This document shows, piece after piece, positions 47,426 to 61,043 of a stretch of 64,000 nt of DNA. The notes under the pieces are model-generated. The model made no database searches, was not told the origin of the DNA, and was given only the letters and a program-made list of their open reading frames with translations. Each line of letters opens with the position of its first letter. Position 1 is the stretch's first letter. Location of the stretch: contig OX393581.1 of assembly GCA_947652605.1 (NCBI GenBank), positions 43,733,924 to 43,797,923 of the forward strand, in the 5' to 3' direction. The stretch is from Elmis aenea (taxonomy: Eukaryota > Arthropoda > Insecta > Coleoptera > Elmidae). Both the position numbers and the translations under genes were made by a program.

Positions 47426-48099
47426 ATGATGGACAGCTCTGCTATGGACTCTGCCAGCGATCACAGCAGTCACGCGTCCTCCGGTTCACCCGCCGTCGCC
47501 GTTAAGCAACCCACCTCCCCGGTCAACAATAATAACCCCGTGTCTAGTAACCACAATCAGGTGCACAGTCCTCGCCAAGCGAGTCCATTAATTGCCTCCA
47601 TGTCGATGGCTCATCAGCTTAGTCCTCCTCCGGTCACTTCTGCAGGTCTTGCCAGAAGCATGGCGCTCGGTCACATGCCACCACACGGCTTAGGGTTGTT
47701 AAATTCGTTGGGTGTCCTTCACAACCCCTTGGATCTCATGGCACATCATGCGCCTCCTCGTTCATACAACAGCCCACCCCCAATATCCACGTCTGATCCA
47801 AGTGCCAACGAATGTAAACTGGTAGATTACAGAGGGCAAAAAGTAGCGGCTTTTATCATCGCCGGCGATACCATGCTATGTTTGCCCCAGGCCTTTGAGC
47901 TGTTTCTCAAACACTTGGTGGGCGGTCTGCACACCGTCTACACTAAACTAAAACGATTAGACATTGTACCACTCGTGTGCAACGTAGAACAAGTTCGCAT
48001 CCTCAGAGGTTTGGGCGCCATCCAGCCAGGGGTCAACCGCTGCAAACTGCTCTCTTGCAAAGATTTCGATACCTTATACAAAGACTGCACCACTGCCAG
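47426..48099 (+). CDS. dac: Dachshund transcriptional cofactor, first coding exon
   Basis: Dachshund is a nuclear cofactor of the SKI/SNO/DAC family that acts with Eyes absent and Sine oculis in eye, leg and brain development. The exon encodes 224 residues plus two bases. Residues 1-128 are low complexity, rich in Ser, Pro, His and Asn. Residues 129-224 are the conserved DACH box-N (Ski/Sno domain), with landmarks ECKLVDYRGQKVAAFIIAG, TMLCLPQAFELFLKHLVGG, LDIVPLVCNVEQVRILRGLG and CKLLSCKDFDTLYKDC. Two ATGs lie in tandem (47426 and 47429); the first is used here. The exon ends at a strong donor (CCAG/GTACGT, 48099/48100) in phase 2, right at the end of box-N. The rest of the protein, including the C-terminal DACH box-C, lies outside the window. 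Confidence 0.95.
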
Positions 48100-51000
48100 G
48101 TACGTATTTTCTACTAATAATTATTATGACCGATGATGAATGTAGAACATTTATTATCCATAGTACCGAAGTATTCGCGAAAATTGTATTCCTTACAAAA
48201 TTGCAAATGTACAAAGTTGCGGCCAAGTTTATATCATATAAGAAACAAATTTCGAAATATTTTTATACGTTTATCATTGAGAATAAACACGCGGTCGTCG
48301 AGAGACTTGTTGAAATATAAATCAGGATACAAGTTTAAAGAATCATAATTAGAAACAGCCTTAACATACAATAATCGAAAGATATTTCAACTCCCCTACT
48401 AATTTCTATCAAAATGCAGCTACATATCTCCCTATAGAGCCTTATAATACTACAAACAATTGCGTATGATAGATGCAGTCTATAAATACTAACTGGGACA
48501 GCAAACCCTCGCAGTTAAGAGTAAAATAATTACAAACGGAATGAAACAAGGGGATTGAGAAGTGGAGCAGTGTCCCTCATACGAAACTGGGGGTTAACAG
48601 GACATTTTTCGAATTACAACTTGTAAAAATTCTTTCATCGTGCGCCGCTTTCCATATTAATGCCGATAGTTGTTATTTATTGTACAACGTAAACGATATA
48701 ATGGCTATCAAACTGTGGCTACACGTGTCTAATTATCAACAAGTGTACAAACGCGGTTAATATTTCGAGGATATCGTTAGGATCCCTATTTCACTTAAGT
48801 TTTAACATCACCTAACGTTAAACCTATTTAAAAGGATGATAAGTTTGGCGGCGGATCTGACAGAAGCTATTAACGCGGACTCAGCAATAGGCTATCAGGA
48901 AATCTCGGACTATCTCCCAGTAGGCGCTCCATCGAAGGTCCATTCCGGCGCTACCGATCATTTATAATACAAATATCACTACTATTGTCTGCTATTGTAT
49001 TGGAACAGCATCTGATATAGGTGTTATTAGTTTGTATTTTTTACGATTGTTCCTCCGGTCATTATTCAACTCGCCTGAGATGCAGCTGTAGGCGCCAGTT
49101 TAATTTATAATCTGCTGATTTTTATATTGTATTGTCTCTGAAGTCTAAGCGAACGGTAAGCCACTAGCGTGGAAATTTTTGCCAAAGAAGTTGTTAGGAA
49201 CGTGGCCCATAGAAAAAATTCAAAAACAAATAAATGCGCCACGAAATATTCTATAAAAAAGGAATTAAAAACAAATTGCCGAGTAAGAAATGTTATTTTC
49301 GAAGTCAAATATTGTAGTTGCGTTAATAGTCAAGCAAAAAAATTTTTTTTTGTGTAACTTTAAGAACCTAATTTCCCGTTTAGGCATAATTTTAATTATT
49401 AATGGGTTGCTGGATTTTCAAAACCAATAAATTTGATTAATAGTTCACCAGTTTAATAATATATAAATTACAAAATTTGAAACACTCCCCAAGAAAAAAA
49501 ACGTGTATAAATAAACGGAAACTAGTTAGTTTTAAAACAAGAAATTGCTAAAGGCTTAATTTTTACCTCAAACCATTAAAATTTCTTTTCCACAATTTTG
49601 AGCGTGATAATTTACGAAAGGTATAAAATTAAAACCAGACAATTAAAGAAACGCACATGCTTTACGCCTTTTAATAAATTTTACCTTTTATGGTTTCGGT
49701 CTCGAAGGAGCGTTGGAAAAAGTAAATTATACGTTCGGACTCCAGAACTTTAAGAAACTTGCACTTAAGCTGTTTTAAGTTTTAACAGCATTTTATTTTC
49801 AACACGTTCACTTTTTTGTTACGCAATCGATAGATGAAAAAATCGCTGGTTTTTGTAGAATACTGCTTTAGTAAAATTGTAGTTAATAACACCATACGAA
49901 ATAAATAGTTTTATTTTAAATTTATTAATGAGTAAAAATTATGTAAGATTGTACGTCATTTTTATCATAATATACAGCAAGTTGTTGATTTTCAAATATT
50001 ATTTATTAATTCGTGGTATTTTTTTAAACTGAACAACGCTTTTAAAATCAGTTGCTATTATTTTTGTGGCGGTAAAATTGATATCCCATCGAAATCAATT
50101 ACAATCGGTGTTTTTTCAGTTATTTAAGAATTTTCACTCAAAATGGTTCTGCGACAATTTATAATAAAACTGTAGTAATTTTGAAACATGGTGCAATTAT
50201 TTTTGTTTTGCATTTAAATATCAAACCACACATGTAAAAATTGTTTCTATTTAAAATTACTTTATAAGTTTTTCAGCCGAATTTACTGTCAAATGACCCT
50301 GTAAATGTTTTATTCTGCTTTCGCTTGTGGAGTTCTTGAACACCTAATTAATGAAACATTCGAAAGAAACAAAACTTTCAAAGAATGTAACTGGAAACAA
50401 TAATGTTTGTTTCAATTTCTAAAACTGTAGCAATTAAAACATTTTAAAGCCAACTTCATTGTGTGCGAAACAGTGTTAATCATAAAGATAATGTGAGAGA
50501 TAAGAAAATGTGATAAATGCTCTTGCTAACCGGGTATTTTATTAAAATCTTATCTTTGTATACAATGAACTTTAAAATACTACATTACTTTCAACTGTAT
50601 AGTTCCTAGCCATGAATTCAATTAAGTGTTAAGAAAAATAAGCTTTTTTGTAACTTGTTTTAACTACAATTGCAGCGCCGTTTTTCTGCAATGTTCAACT
50701 CGATGAATCAAACTGCAAAATAAGTTTTAAAAGTCGAATTTGATAGGTTTTTTTTTGCGCCGCAAACTATCATGCCTTTTTTTACTGTCTTGTTTTTGCT
50801 AAGTGAATCCAAATAATAAAGCTTAACAGTTTTAAAATTATTATTCTAGTTGCTCCATGCACTTACGTGTTACTTTTACGTCTTGCGAGAATTTTTTGTG
50901 CGCTTTCAGCGCATATAGCGAGGGATAATATTTGGTTTTAGTAGTCGTAAATGCCTTGTTCGGTATGTATCGGTGGATGCATCCTGACCTTTGCTTTGTA

Positions 51001-51897
51001 TGCATATAAATAACGAAGTGATTTTCTCGAACAAGTTGTAGGTATATACCCAAGTCAGATATTTTAATGGCTAGGCGTAACTGTCACTATATTTATTTAG
51101 AAATGATTTAGAACACCGCGAGATATTCGAACTGGTGCTTCAAAGAATCTTTATTATTTATTGTTGCGCACATATAAGAATAAAGAATACTTTGTAAATA
51201 ACCCTTTGAGAACGTGCCAAACAGAAGAAAAACAATATTGATACGTTATCTTTGAAATGACAAGTAAGTTATTTATTATTGTCGGGGTACATTTTAATTT
51301 AAATCACTTGATTTTGTATTTTTTCGAGTTACGTGGCTTTGCGAGAATCAATTTCGCGTTACTCATCATTTCAATGTAGGTACGTTAAAAAAGAAGCAAG
51401 CTTTTTATTTTTGAAGGGGTGCTTATTGTAAAATGTTTGAGAAATACTGATGTAAACATTCTAAAAGTTATTTATTATTATTAGGTATTATAACTAAAGT
51501 ATAAATTTGCCCTTGGCAAAGTTGCTAAATTTGGTGCTTATCCGAAAAGAAATTGGAAATATCCCAAACGGTATTCAAAAAAATTAGGAAAAACCTGAAA
51601 ATACGTTTTTTGAAAATCGTCTATAACTCCTTTGGAGTATAAGATATTTCCAATGTGTAAAAACATTGCCTAAGAAACTTTTTAAGCCGAATCGAATGGT
51701 CATCACTAATTTTTGTAGGTCCATTCGTTTATGTTACATTACAACCAACTTAATTTTTTCTTATGGGCGCAATTTATTTTATTTACACAATCAAATATAA
51801 TTTTGTTTCTAAATTCATTGATGTTTCACACATAGTATTTTACTTTTACATTAATAAATATCAAAAATTGCGCTTAAAGGAAAAAATAAAGTTGGTT

Positions 51898-51970
51898 GTC
51901 ATAAAACAAAAACGAATCGACCTGGAAAAAATTTGTCATAAAACAAAAACGAATCGATTTAGAAAAAATT
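51898..51970 (+). repeat. Two-copy tandem repeat of about 37 bp
   Basis: CATAAAACAAAAACGAATCG occurs twice in succession with the following bases partly conserved, just before the LINE 3' end. Confidence 0.7.
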
Positions 51971-51980
51971 AGTGATTACC

Positions 51981-52390
51981 ATGCCATATTTAGTCATGCG
52001 GCCTTATACTGTTAGGTTTAGAACTGTTGAGTTGTGTTGCGCTGACTCTTTCTCATGTTTTTCTGTCTTGTGCAAGCTTTTTTATGTCTTTCCATTTGAT
52101 GTTTCTATCCACTGCTGCTTTTTTAACTTCCTCTTGCCAGGTTTTTCTCGGTCTACTCTTTTGTTTTTTCCTGTGATCTTGCTTCATAGGCTTTTCTGGT
52201 TAACCTTTCTTCTTTCAAATATGACCCAACCATCCCAGCTGTCTTTCTTGTATTACTGTTTCAACTGATTTTATCTTTAATTGTTTTGTTTATAAATCAT
52301 TTCTGATTCTATCTTTTTTGGTTTTTCCTTGGATTTTTCTTAAAAATCCCATTTCTGCTGCATTCACTCGGCTACTATTTTTATTCATAA
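51981..52390 (-). mobile_element. LINE 3' end (second family) in dachshund intron
   Basis: Minus-strand translation gives RQLGWLGHI, then TWQEEVKKAAVDRNIKWKD and KLAQDRKT.ERVSATQLN, the end of a LINE polyprotein, with the same tail as 36861-37397 and the remnants in the zinc-finger spacers. 5' truncated. Confidence 0.7.
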
Positions 52391-53972
52391 ATCATGTACT
52401 CCCATCTTTTTTAAATAAAAAACTGTGTTTGATCTAAAAGATGCTTTTTAGAGCGATTTTACCGTACCTACTGGTCATTGTAGATCTCGAAATTTTCTAC
52501 TAGATTTTTTAAGCTTGATGATTTATGTAAAAATTATTTTAAAGTGGATGTTTTAAATGTTGATATGGAATGAAAATTAAGTGCAACGCGTGATAATATT
52601 TTTCAATAAAAACGTTCAAACTTCTGATGTGCAAATTGGAAAAAATTCGCAAAGTTTTTTAATAAAGTTATTAATAAATCAAATATTCATGCTGGCAATA
52701 AAGATACCCGCAATGCGCAGCGTATTTACTCGAAAAAAACAAACAATATCCGGATGAAAACGTAGCGCAACAATAACAATTTGAGGTTGGTGGTCACAGA
52801 GGTCATGAACTATGCAGAACATTCGGCGTTAATTCTTATTTGGAACGAGTTTTCTAAAAATGTATGTCTAGGGAAATATTCTGTACCCGGTAATTAAAAA
52901 AAGGCGCCAGAGCTTTTCTCAGTTGCTAGATTACAGCGGTCCAAAGCTTTTAAGGTCGCGGAGACCGCGACGGCACACCGAAGCCTGAAATAGTCGACCC
53001 TAAACCGCAAACTGTATTCAGTGCACGAGTATTTTAATATTTCATTTATTTTTGCAAAAGCAATCAGAGTTTGTACGCAACTTATTATATTTTTGTTAGA
53101 GTTTAAATGGGTTTTTATGTAGTGTATACGTGCACTTATGTTGATAATGCAGCTCTCCGTATTGTGTTGTGAGATTACATGGAGTTTAATGTATACCTGT
53201 CCACCTTATTAGATCTCCACTTCGCTCTACATTATGTAAAGACGGAGCAAACCAACCCACGGGAATTAATTGCATATTTCATAAAGTTTCTGTACTCTTA
53301 TTTAAGATCGTGATGTCCTGAAATAATCGAAGATTCCTTCAGGCTTTGTACTTCGACACACAATCCTCTTTCCTCTATAAGTACTTCTACTCTCAACAGC
53401 GCGTTTTAATTCCCAAATTTTGCTCAAAACTCGCTTTGCCGAATGATGCAACGCAATTACATCAAATAGAAAACGATCGGAATTGTTGAATAATCGTAGA
53501 AAAACATATTTATTGCAGTTTTGTTGTGATTCAAATTAAAAAAATGTACAGACTTTAAATGAATTTTTACACTTTCTATACAAATCAATAATTCTTGCGT
53601 AATTCGGTGTTTGCATTGTATTGTAAATGATTTTAAATAAACACAGTATTTTGCATACGTAACGAAAAAGCCTAGTTTGACAAAATACTGCAATGAAGTT
53701 TTTGGCGGAACTAATTTTTTGCAAAAGCCGCAGTTTTTTTAAGTATTAATATTTAAAATGTACTTGACAAAAACTTCGCTTTCTATAAATAAAATAATAA
53801 CAAAGCAAAAATTTCATGAGACTCACTAAATTTAAAGACAACGTAAAGTTTTAATAACATTTCGCAAAAACTTAATAATAAATAAAGTCTATATTGCGTC
53901 TTATACTTACTCAACATTTTAACAAATATTGGTAATTTAGTTGTTTAATTTGATGTCTGCTGAACAATTTTG

Positions 53973-54372
53973 AGCGAAAATAAAACGACATCTGGATTTA
54001 CAGGACGTTCTAAGTTTATTTTTATTCAAAAACTTTTCTTACATGTTTCGTTTTCGTCAATTGTTTTATCGACTTCTTCAGAGAATTTTTTTTTAAATAA
54101 AGGAACTGGTATGTTTTTGGAATAAACCATTTAAAAATCGGACAAATACAAATTAAAACAAAGTCATTGTTCGTTTTCACAAATGTTTTAATGTGTTTGT
54201 AATTACCCGATTTTTAAATGGTTTATTCCAAAAACACCAGTTTTTTTTTATAAATCTTTTATTCTCTGATGAAATCGATACAAGAATAATTGACAAAACA
54301 TGTAGGTAAGAAATTTTTTTGAATAAAAATTAACCTTGAACGTCCTGTAAATCCAAAGGTTTTATTTTCGCT
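53973..54372. repeat. 400-bp imperfect palindrome (foldback)
   Basis: AGCGAAAATAAAAC...GGATTTACAGGACGTT on the left is mirrored by AACGTCCTGTAAATCC...GTTTTATTTTCGCT on the right. Arms run to the centre (CCATTTAAAAATCGG mirrored near 54210). No TACAGGG terminus or clear target duplication, so class unknown. Confidence 0.7.
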
Positions 54373-56184
54373 TAATATTGACAATGCTGGTAAATATTGA
54401 AATCGTAATATGTCAAAGTTGTTGGAAATTTTATTAGTCGTTTTTCTTTTAAAGAATTAAACCGAAGAGGGCACTCGTGTGATGTGCGTTATGTTATTTT
54501 TGAAATATTTTTCTAAATTAAATTAAAAGGACAGGCGAAAGATCGCGAATTTATTAATTGGAGTTTGTTTTGGGTAAAATCCTAATAAAAGTTAATATTC
54601 GAAAAATGTTCGTCAAAATACTTTAATAATTAAACCAATTGTAATGTTGCAAAAGTTTTAACGCCAACTGTTTTATAACCAAAATCCAAAATGAACGCAG
54701 TTTTGAAAATTGAATGTGTTATCTCCTAACCGCAGTTCAGTGAGTGAGCAAATAGATGAATTAAAAGTTAATTTAGACATTCATTTAAGTAATTATTATA
54801 ATACTTTAATTCATTCCTATTCTCAAAGGATAGTAATCATTGAATCATTTCAAATATTTGTTGGTCGTTACATCTTGTGAATCCGTGTAATAAAATATCC
54901 GTGAAAAGCAGTATATTCGGTTAACAGTAACTATGTTAAAAGGCCACAAATTCACACAGTCGGCGGTGCTGGCGGCATACAAATGCGAATCGCGGAAACA
55001 GTCATTGTGCAGGAGATTTATCTGGAATCCACAGGTTGCTAGCAATTCCAGCCAAACCGTCTGGCTGAGTCCTGGGGGACTCCCGTAGTTTCTCTGTCTG
55101 TTGAATGGCCCATCTCACTCACAAACAGCATGCGTACTAGTCGGAATCATTCCTATTTCCTGATGCCAACTGTGCGACTGTTTGCTTTGCACTCGCGCGC
55201 TAGAGTCGATGACGATTGCATGCCGGCTGCGACTTCCCTCAAGCGACGCACGGCGACCGTAAGCTTGTAGCACGCCCTTGCGATAAATTATGCTGAAACC
55301 ATATTTGCGGATATCCCTCTCGGCTTATCACTTTATTTTTACTAATTGAAATGAACCAACAGTTTCTCATATTGAATAAATAAAAAAAAGTATCAGAACA
55401 CAAACCAGCAACTCTGTCTTCCAATATATTTCAGAAAATACACAGTTAAGTTTGTAGGTATTCATGTCAATAATGTTTAATTATTCAGGATCGACAGTTT
55501 TTTTCTTTAATTTGACATATCCTGTTCATCTTTAGGATATTTTTTCAAAAGATTTCAAAATGACACCAAACAATGTTTGTAAAAAAATATTTCTAAAGTT
55601 GTGTTTTACCGGAAAACTCAAAAATGTTGTTATTTATTATTTTTATATATCTCCAAAAACGTACAAAAATCATGAAACTGCAAATGTTCCTATAAATTCA
55701 CTTTTTCAACTGGAGTAAAGACGAGTTCAAAAATTATTAATTGTTATAAGCGTGTGGTATACATAAGACCAAAACAGTTTACGATAATTGTTAGCAGTTA
55801 TTGCTTATCTGACATTTGGCATTTTGCACAGTTACAAATGAATGCAAAATATTGTAGATTTTGCTTAGTAGATACCTAACCATGAGCTTTTCCAATAGCA
55901 AGCATTACCTGGACAAGATAGTTATGAAATATCAAATACAAATATGTTGTTGCTTAGCAAAAAATGTTTCCACTAACAAGTATTGTTCTTGCTAATGTCT
56001 TAGCAATATACATAGTGAATTGGGCTAAAAGTCTTTAAATTAAACAAGAGACAAACATACAATTTTTAGGAATACCTATATCTATTTTTGTTGTATATAT
56101 TTTGGCCATAAAAATGTTGGCATCTGAGTATTAAGGTGTATGATTTTAAGACTAACTTTGAGAAACTTAAATGAAAAATAAACT

Positions 56185-56629
56185 TAATAGTTATTTACGT
56201 AACAAGACCGAAAAGTGGTACTTACTGGACGAGTAGGCAGTTCTAGGACGAGCTCTAGGCGAGTCCTGAAAGCATACGAGTCCAGTAAAGACACTTTACG
56301 GGTCAGTTACGTACAATTTTTTTTCTACATTCGCCACTTACACCAAAATCACCATCGTCGCCAAGTCACCAACCATAATTAAACAATAACTCAACAAACT
56401 ACAGGTGAAAACTCGCTTGGAGGTATAATGACGCTTGTTTGACAGAGCAAATCAACAAAACAACTCATCGCCATGGCCACCAGCTACTTTCCGGCCTAGG
56501 TCCGTAAAGGCAACTCATTAATTACCATGGCAACGAGTTACTTTCTGGCCTAGCCCAGTAAAGATGTATTTTTCAGCCTAAAAATTGATTGGAAACAACA
56601 GATTTTCTGGACGGACGCAGAAAAAAAAT
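56185..56629 (+). repeat. Dispersed 430-bp repeat built from palindromes, copy 2
   Basis: Same as 38772-39199, in the same orientation, with TTACTGGACGAG...GAGTCCAGTAAA and CTTTCCGGCCTAGGTCCG modules. It lies in dachshund intron 1, the other copy upstream of the gene. Confidence 0.75.
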
Positions 56630-57693
56630 GTAGATCGTGTGAAAAACTGAACTCTAGGCTTTTCTTGGCAAAAAGAAATACTTAAAACACTGAATTTTGT
56701 AGAATACAAAAGCTCATTTTTTTAAGGCATCACTTTTGTTGTGTCAAAATTTGATTAAAAATTTGGATCTTCGTACATTTTCGTTTTAATTAGGAGTCGT
56801 CTTCATGCGACACTTTGTTTAACGAAAATGCTCGTTATGTAACAAACAAAACATAAACGTGACGCAATTCAACAAGTAAACAAACGAAACAATGGTTGTG
56901 TGGAACATATCTATAAAAGGAGAGGCAATGTATTTACGCCGTCTTTGTGTTGATCAAAAGTTGGTTCATTAGTGGAAACGTATCCAATAATTCATCTCGG
57001 AGGCGCGCGGAACAAGTTACTAATGGTTTGAAATAAGATATCAAGGCACGCAATGATATAACAGCCGACTATAAATTTGTCTGCGATAATAAGGAATGTT
57101 CTGGTCTCGTGAAAAGCTGTATTTAATTACGATTAAGCTCATTTTCAGCTTGCCATGTCCAATAATATAATGGCCAGGAGCTGTCAAAATATTTACTGGG
57201 TCTGCGGATTATTGTACATGCGTTTTTTTTTGTTTTTGTGAAAGCGTGTTTTAGTTTTTGGCGGTTGGGTAAAAGCCTAACTTTAAACTAAATACTAGAA
57301 AAATTGCGTCACTGCAAAGTTGAATTAAATTAACTTATTTCTTGAAGACATTTATTGTCCTAATTACTCTGCCTAATGTAGCGTCGATGAATTTTATCAT
57401 CTTAGATTAAAATTATAACAATATAACATATATTATAATAAATTTAAAGCATTTGCATGAAAATAAAATCATCTTCAACATTTAAAAATTCAACAACAAA
57501 TTGAGTAAGTGCTGCATGTACCTATTTGTAAATAAATGTACACAACAACTGTTCTAGTAGGTACATTTAATTATTTTGTATTAATATATATTTTTTTAAG
57601 TAACTTATTTCATTATTTTGAATAATTTTTTTTTAGAGATATTGTTATTAGAGCAACTAGGCTTTCTAGGAACTTTTCATTCAAGGAATAATT

Positions 57694-57752
57694 TTTCGAG
57701 CAATTGTATTCGAGCAATTTTCTTTCGAGAAATTGTTTTCGAGCAATTTTCC
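57694..57752 (+). repeat. Minisatellite of about 16 bp, four units
   Basis: TTCGAG(C/A)AATT(G/T)T-type units repeat four times, with irregular spacing of 15-17 bp. Confidence 0.65.
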
Positions 57753-58437
57753 GCACCCCATTTTAAACAAATCTTATAATGATTTGGTATAGTCGACAAA
57801 ACCACCAGGTGTAGATGGTAAAGGTTTCTGACATAATAAAAAATTATAGAAGTTGAATATAAAAACGTGTTTCGAAAATTACCAGTAGAAGTCTTTAGCA
57901 CCAGTACCTATTTTATGCAAAATATTTACGAATAAACAATTTAACGTGAGTGTGCTCACTGTTCCATCTAATTTCAATTAAATACGCGCCCTGTACACTA
58001 ATGTGTTCATACACCAAACAATAAATTTTTTTAAATCATTATAAATAGGTAACTTCGAAAAAAACACGATTAATTTATATACCCCAAATAAATTTGAAAA
58101 TCAGCTTGTCATCCAAATGCTTTTTTTGTAAGATATCGTATAACATGATAATTTAAAAATGTATTCGATTTTAATTAAAAACCCTACTGACAAGGCGCAA
58201 AAACAATCCTATTATTTTTCTGTTCTATCGACAATTTCGTTGTCGGCTAACAAAAACTTTGGAGGTTGTTATATATAAACCAGTTTTTCATTACGATTGA
58301 CAAGTTTTGTTTTTATCGTAACACAAGACCTTGATCCATTTCAATAACTAAAATCTAGCTTGCTGTGTAATCCACGCGTTTAATTAAAACATGAAGGCCT
58401 AGGTTCATTTAAATCTACTAAAAATTTGACTCTATAG

Positions 58438-59698
58438 AAGGGTTGGGCAAAATTTGATTTTTATTAAAAAAATTAAAAATCATTGTTTTAAAATAAAAAA
58501 TTGTAAAAAAACATGAGTTTATGATTTTTTTGATTTATTTTTTAAGAAACTTGACTATTTTTCCTTTTCTTAAACTAATTGATTGATTATTCACCCTACA
58601 TTATATCTTTTATACAGCGTTATTCAAGAAGTATCAACAAATGAAAAAGTTCTTATTAAACATTTCTTAAAAACTTTTATTCTTGATAAAAGTTGATGCA
58701 TGATCTAAAACTAATTTTAAAATGGACAAATTTCATAAATATTTATACGATACTTTGGCGATTTCAAAAATATTCCCAAGAGTAAAGTGGCCTTATTTTA
58801 AGAGTTACAAAAAAAAAATATCATAGGGAAAGATTGTTTAGAATTCAAAAATACGACTTAAGGTGAAATTTGACGTTAAATGTCAATTTTTATTTTTGAA
58901 GTAATTTTAACATCCAAAAAGTCTGCAACAAATAGAAAAGCTTTTTATTATTGGTCTTACAAATAATTCTATTCTTGAGAAAAGTAGGTGCATGGTCTAA
59001 AACTAAATTTAAGTAAAAAAAAGTTCAATAAAAATTCATATAACACTAGATTTTAGAAATATTCGGAAGAGTGAAGTGCCCTTATTTTAGGAATTGTCAA
59101 TAAGTTATTTAAAATTTAAAAATAATATTAAATCAAATATCGTTTTTACTTGATATTTTTTTTTGAAACTGTGTTAAAATAAGGGCACTTTAATCTTGCT
59201 AAATGCCAGTGTCGTATGCATTTTTGTAGAGCTTTTTTTAACTTAAAATTAGTTTTAGACGATACACCAACTTTTCACAAGAATAAAATTTTCCGAGAAA
59301 CTTTTTGAATGTTGACACTACTTTTTTTAGCGTCAAATCGTATTGTCATGTTTAAGATATCCAAACAATCTTTTTCCATGTTTTTTTTTTTGTAAGCCTT
59401 AAAATACGGGCACTTTACTTTTACGAATATTTTTAAAATGGTTAAACTCTAGTGCCATGATTTTTTGTCATCTTAAAATTAGTTTTAGGTCATGTATCAA
59501 CTTTTATAAGGAATAACATTTTCTGAGAAATCAGTAATATAAAAATAGTTGCTGAGTGCTGAATTACCCTGTAGATCTTATGACCCTAAAATTAAAAATT
59601 ATTGTCAAAATTTACCGGAATTAGAGTTTGATTTAAATCATGATTTTCATTAAAAAAATCAGCTGAATTAAATCGTGATTTAAATCAATTGACCCCTG
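58438..59698. mobile_element. hAT element with nested foldback
   Basis: Left end AAGGGTTGGGCAA and right end TTGACCCCTG (inverted CAGGGGTCAA) are flanked by a perfect 8-bp duplication CTCTATAG at 58430-58437 and 59699-59706. Terminal parts are rich in GATTTAAATC words. No transposase frame. A foldback element occupies 58613-59573. Confidence 0.75.
58613..59573. mobile_element. 961-bp foldback element nested in the hAT element
   Basis: Left TACAGCGTTATTCA and right TGAATTACCCTGTA are inverted. The interior shows mirrored copies of a segment containing ACTTTACTCTTGGGAATATT / AGTAAAGTG words. TA precedes the left end; the right flank is GA, so the duplication is decayed or the boundary is off. 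Confidence 0.6.
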
Positions 59699-61043
59699 CT
59701 CTATAGTCTTTGTTGTACTACTTGATTTTTGAAAAAAATCGTTCCTGCATTTTCAGTTTATTGTTGAAAAATATCTGAAATTTTTTCTAATTTTAAGTTC
59801 GAGATTGACGACAGAATAGAGAGAAAAAAGAATATTCCCGAACAAACACTGCAGTATACTAATTAAAACACTCTAGTTCTTGGAACGAGCTTGTTTTTTG
59901 TTTTTATTTATGAATAATTAATGCGAAAACGTTTAAAAGTAACATTTTTCAAATCTATACTTGCCATTCCGCAAAAACATCATAAATTTTAATCCTCCTG
60001 TGAAATATTGACCCAAATTCCATCTGCCTGTTAGCTTATTACACAGTAGAACTATTAAAAGCGAATTAATAATTTAGAATATTAAAATACATCCAGCGGC
60101 AGCTGTTTTTTCCCTGTAAACAAAACCGACAAACCGCTAGCATATCACTACCTCATTTTTGCCAGCCTAGACCGCCTTAAAAACGCTATTCTTTAGTTAG
60201 AAATTATGTTTTTTGAGTGCAATGAGCCAAATCACATTCTCTAAATCTGTAGCCCGTATAAAGGGATATGTAGCGGCCATTGTTAGTGAAATACATTTCA
60301 TAATCGGATCCTCTAACAACAGTAAGAGGCTACTGTAGCTGTCTCTTTATGTGCATACGGACAAACTCCCCTATGGTTGAATTCCACAAACGCGTTTTAT
60401 TATATTTTTTAACGTAGATTTTATTAACAGAATATATGCGGGTTTTGTGTTTCGCTTTTGGGTTGAAAATGAATAGTTTTCGTGAATATTAAATTAAAAA
60501 AATATACAAATGATCGATTGGGTGTATTGTTACTTGTAGATCGTTATTTTGAGCTTATGCCACGTCATTCTAGTGTGATTGGTTTTTATAAAAACTGGTC
60601 TATACCTGCCACGGATGTTGAACTGTTAATATAAATAACGAAAAATTAAATTTATGTATTACTTTTTGTCATGCTAACTTCAGACACAGTTCCTTGACTT
60701 GATATTTTTGAAAGTTGTAATTATTATCCCAATAATTAATGTAGAATTGCACAAATGTCCTAATTGTACAACTTTGTCAATAAAACAAATTAGTTTGAGA
60801 TACTTAAATAAATAAAACTCCATAACATCTTTTTAGTTTAAACACGTACGTCTTGCTTCATTTATCTAAAAATATTTAAAAGCAAAATGAAATAAACACA
60901 CTGCGATATGCCTTACAAAAATATACATACTTCTTCCTAGTATTATCTAAACTTTTCGTCCATGTTTATTTGTACACAAATTTGACTAGCTTAAGATTAA
61001 AAATAGTGAGTAATAATTAGCAAAATAATATTTATTTGGGCTA

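Noticed and set aside
48126..48348. Continuation exons of dachshund just after the first exon
   Set aside because: The frames follow the splice donor at 48100 and do not encode the expected sequence after box-N.
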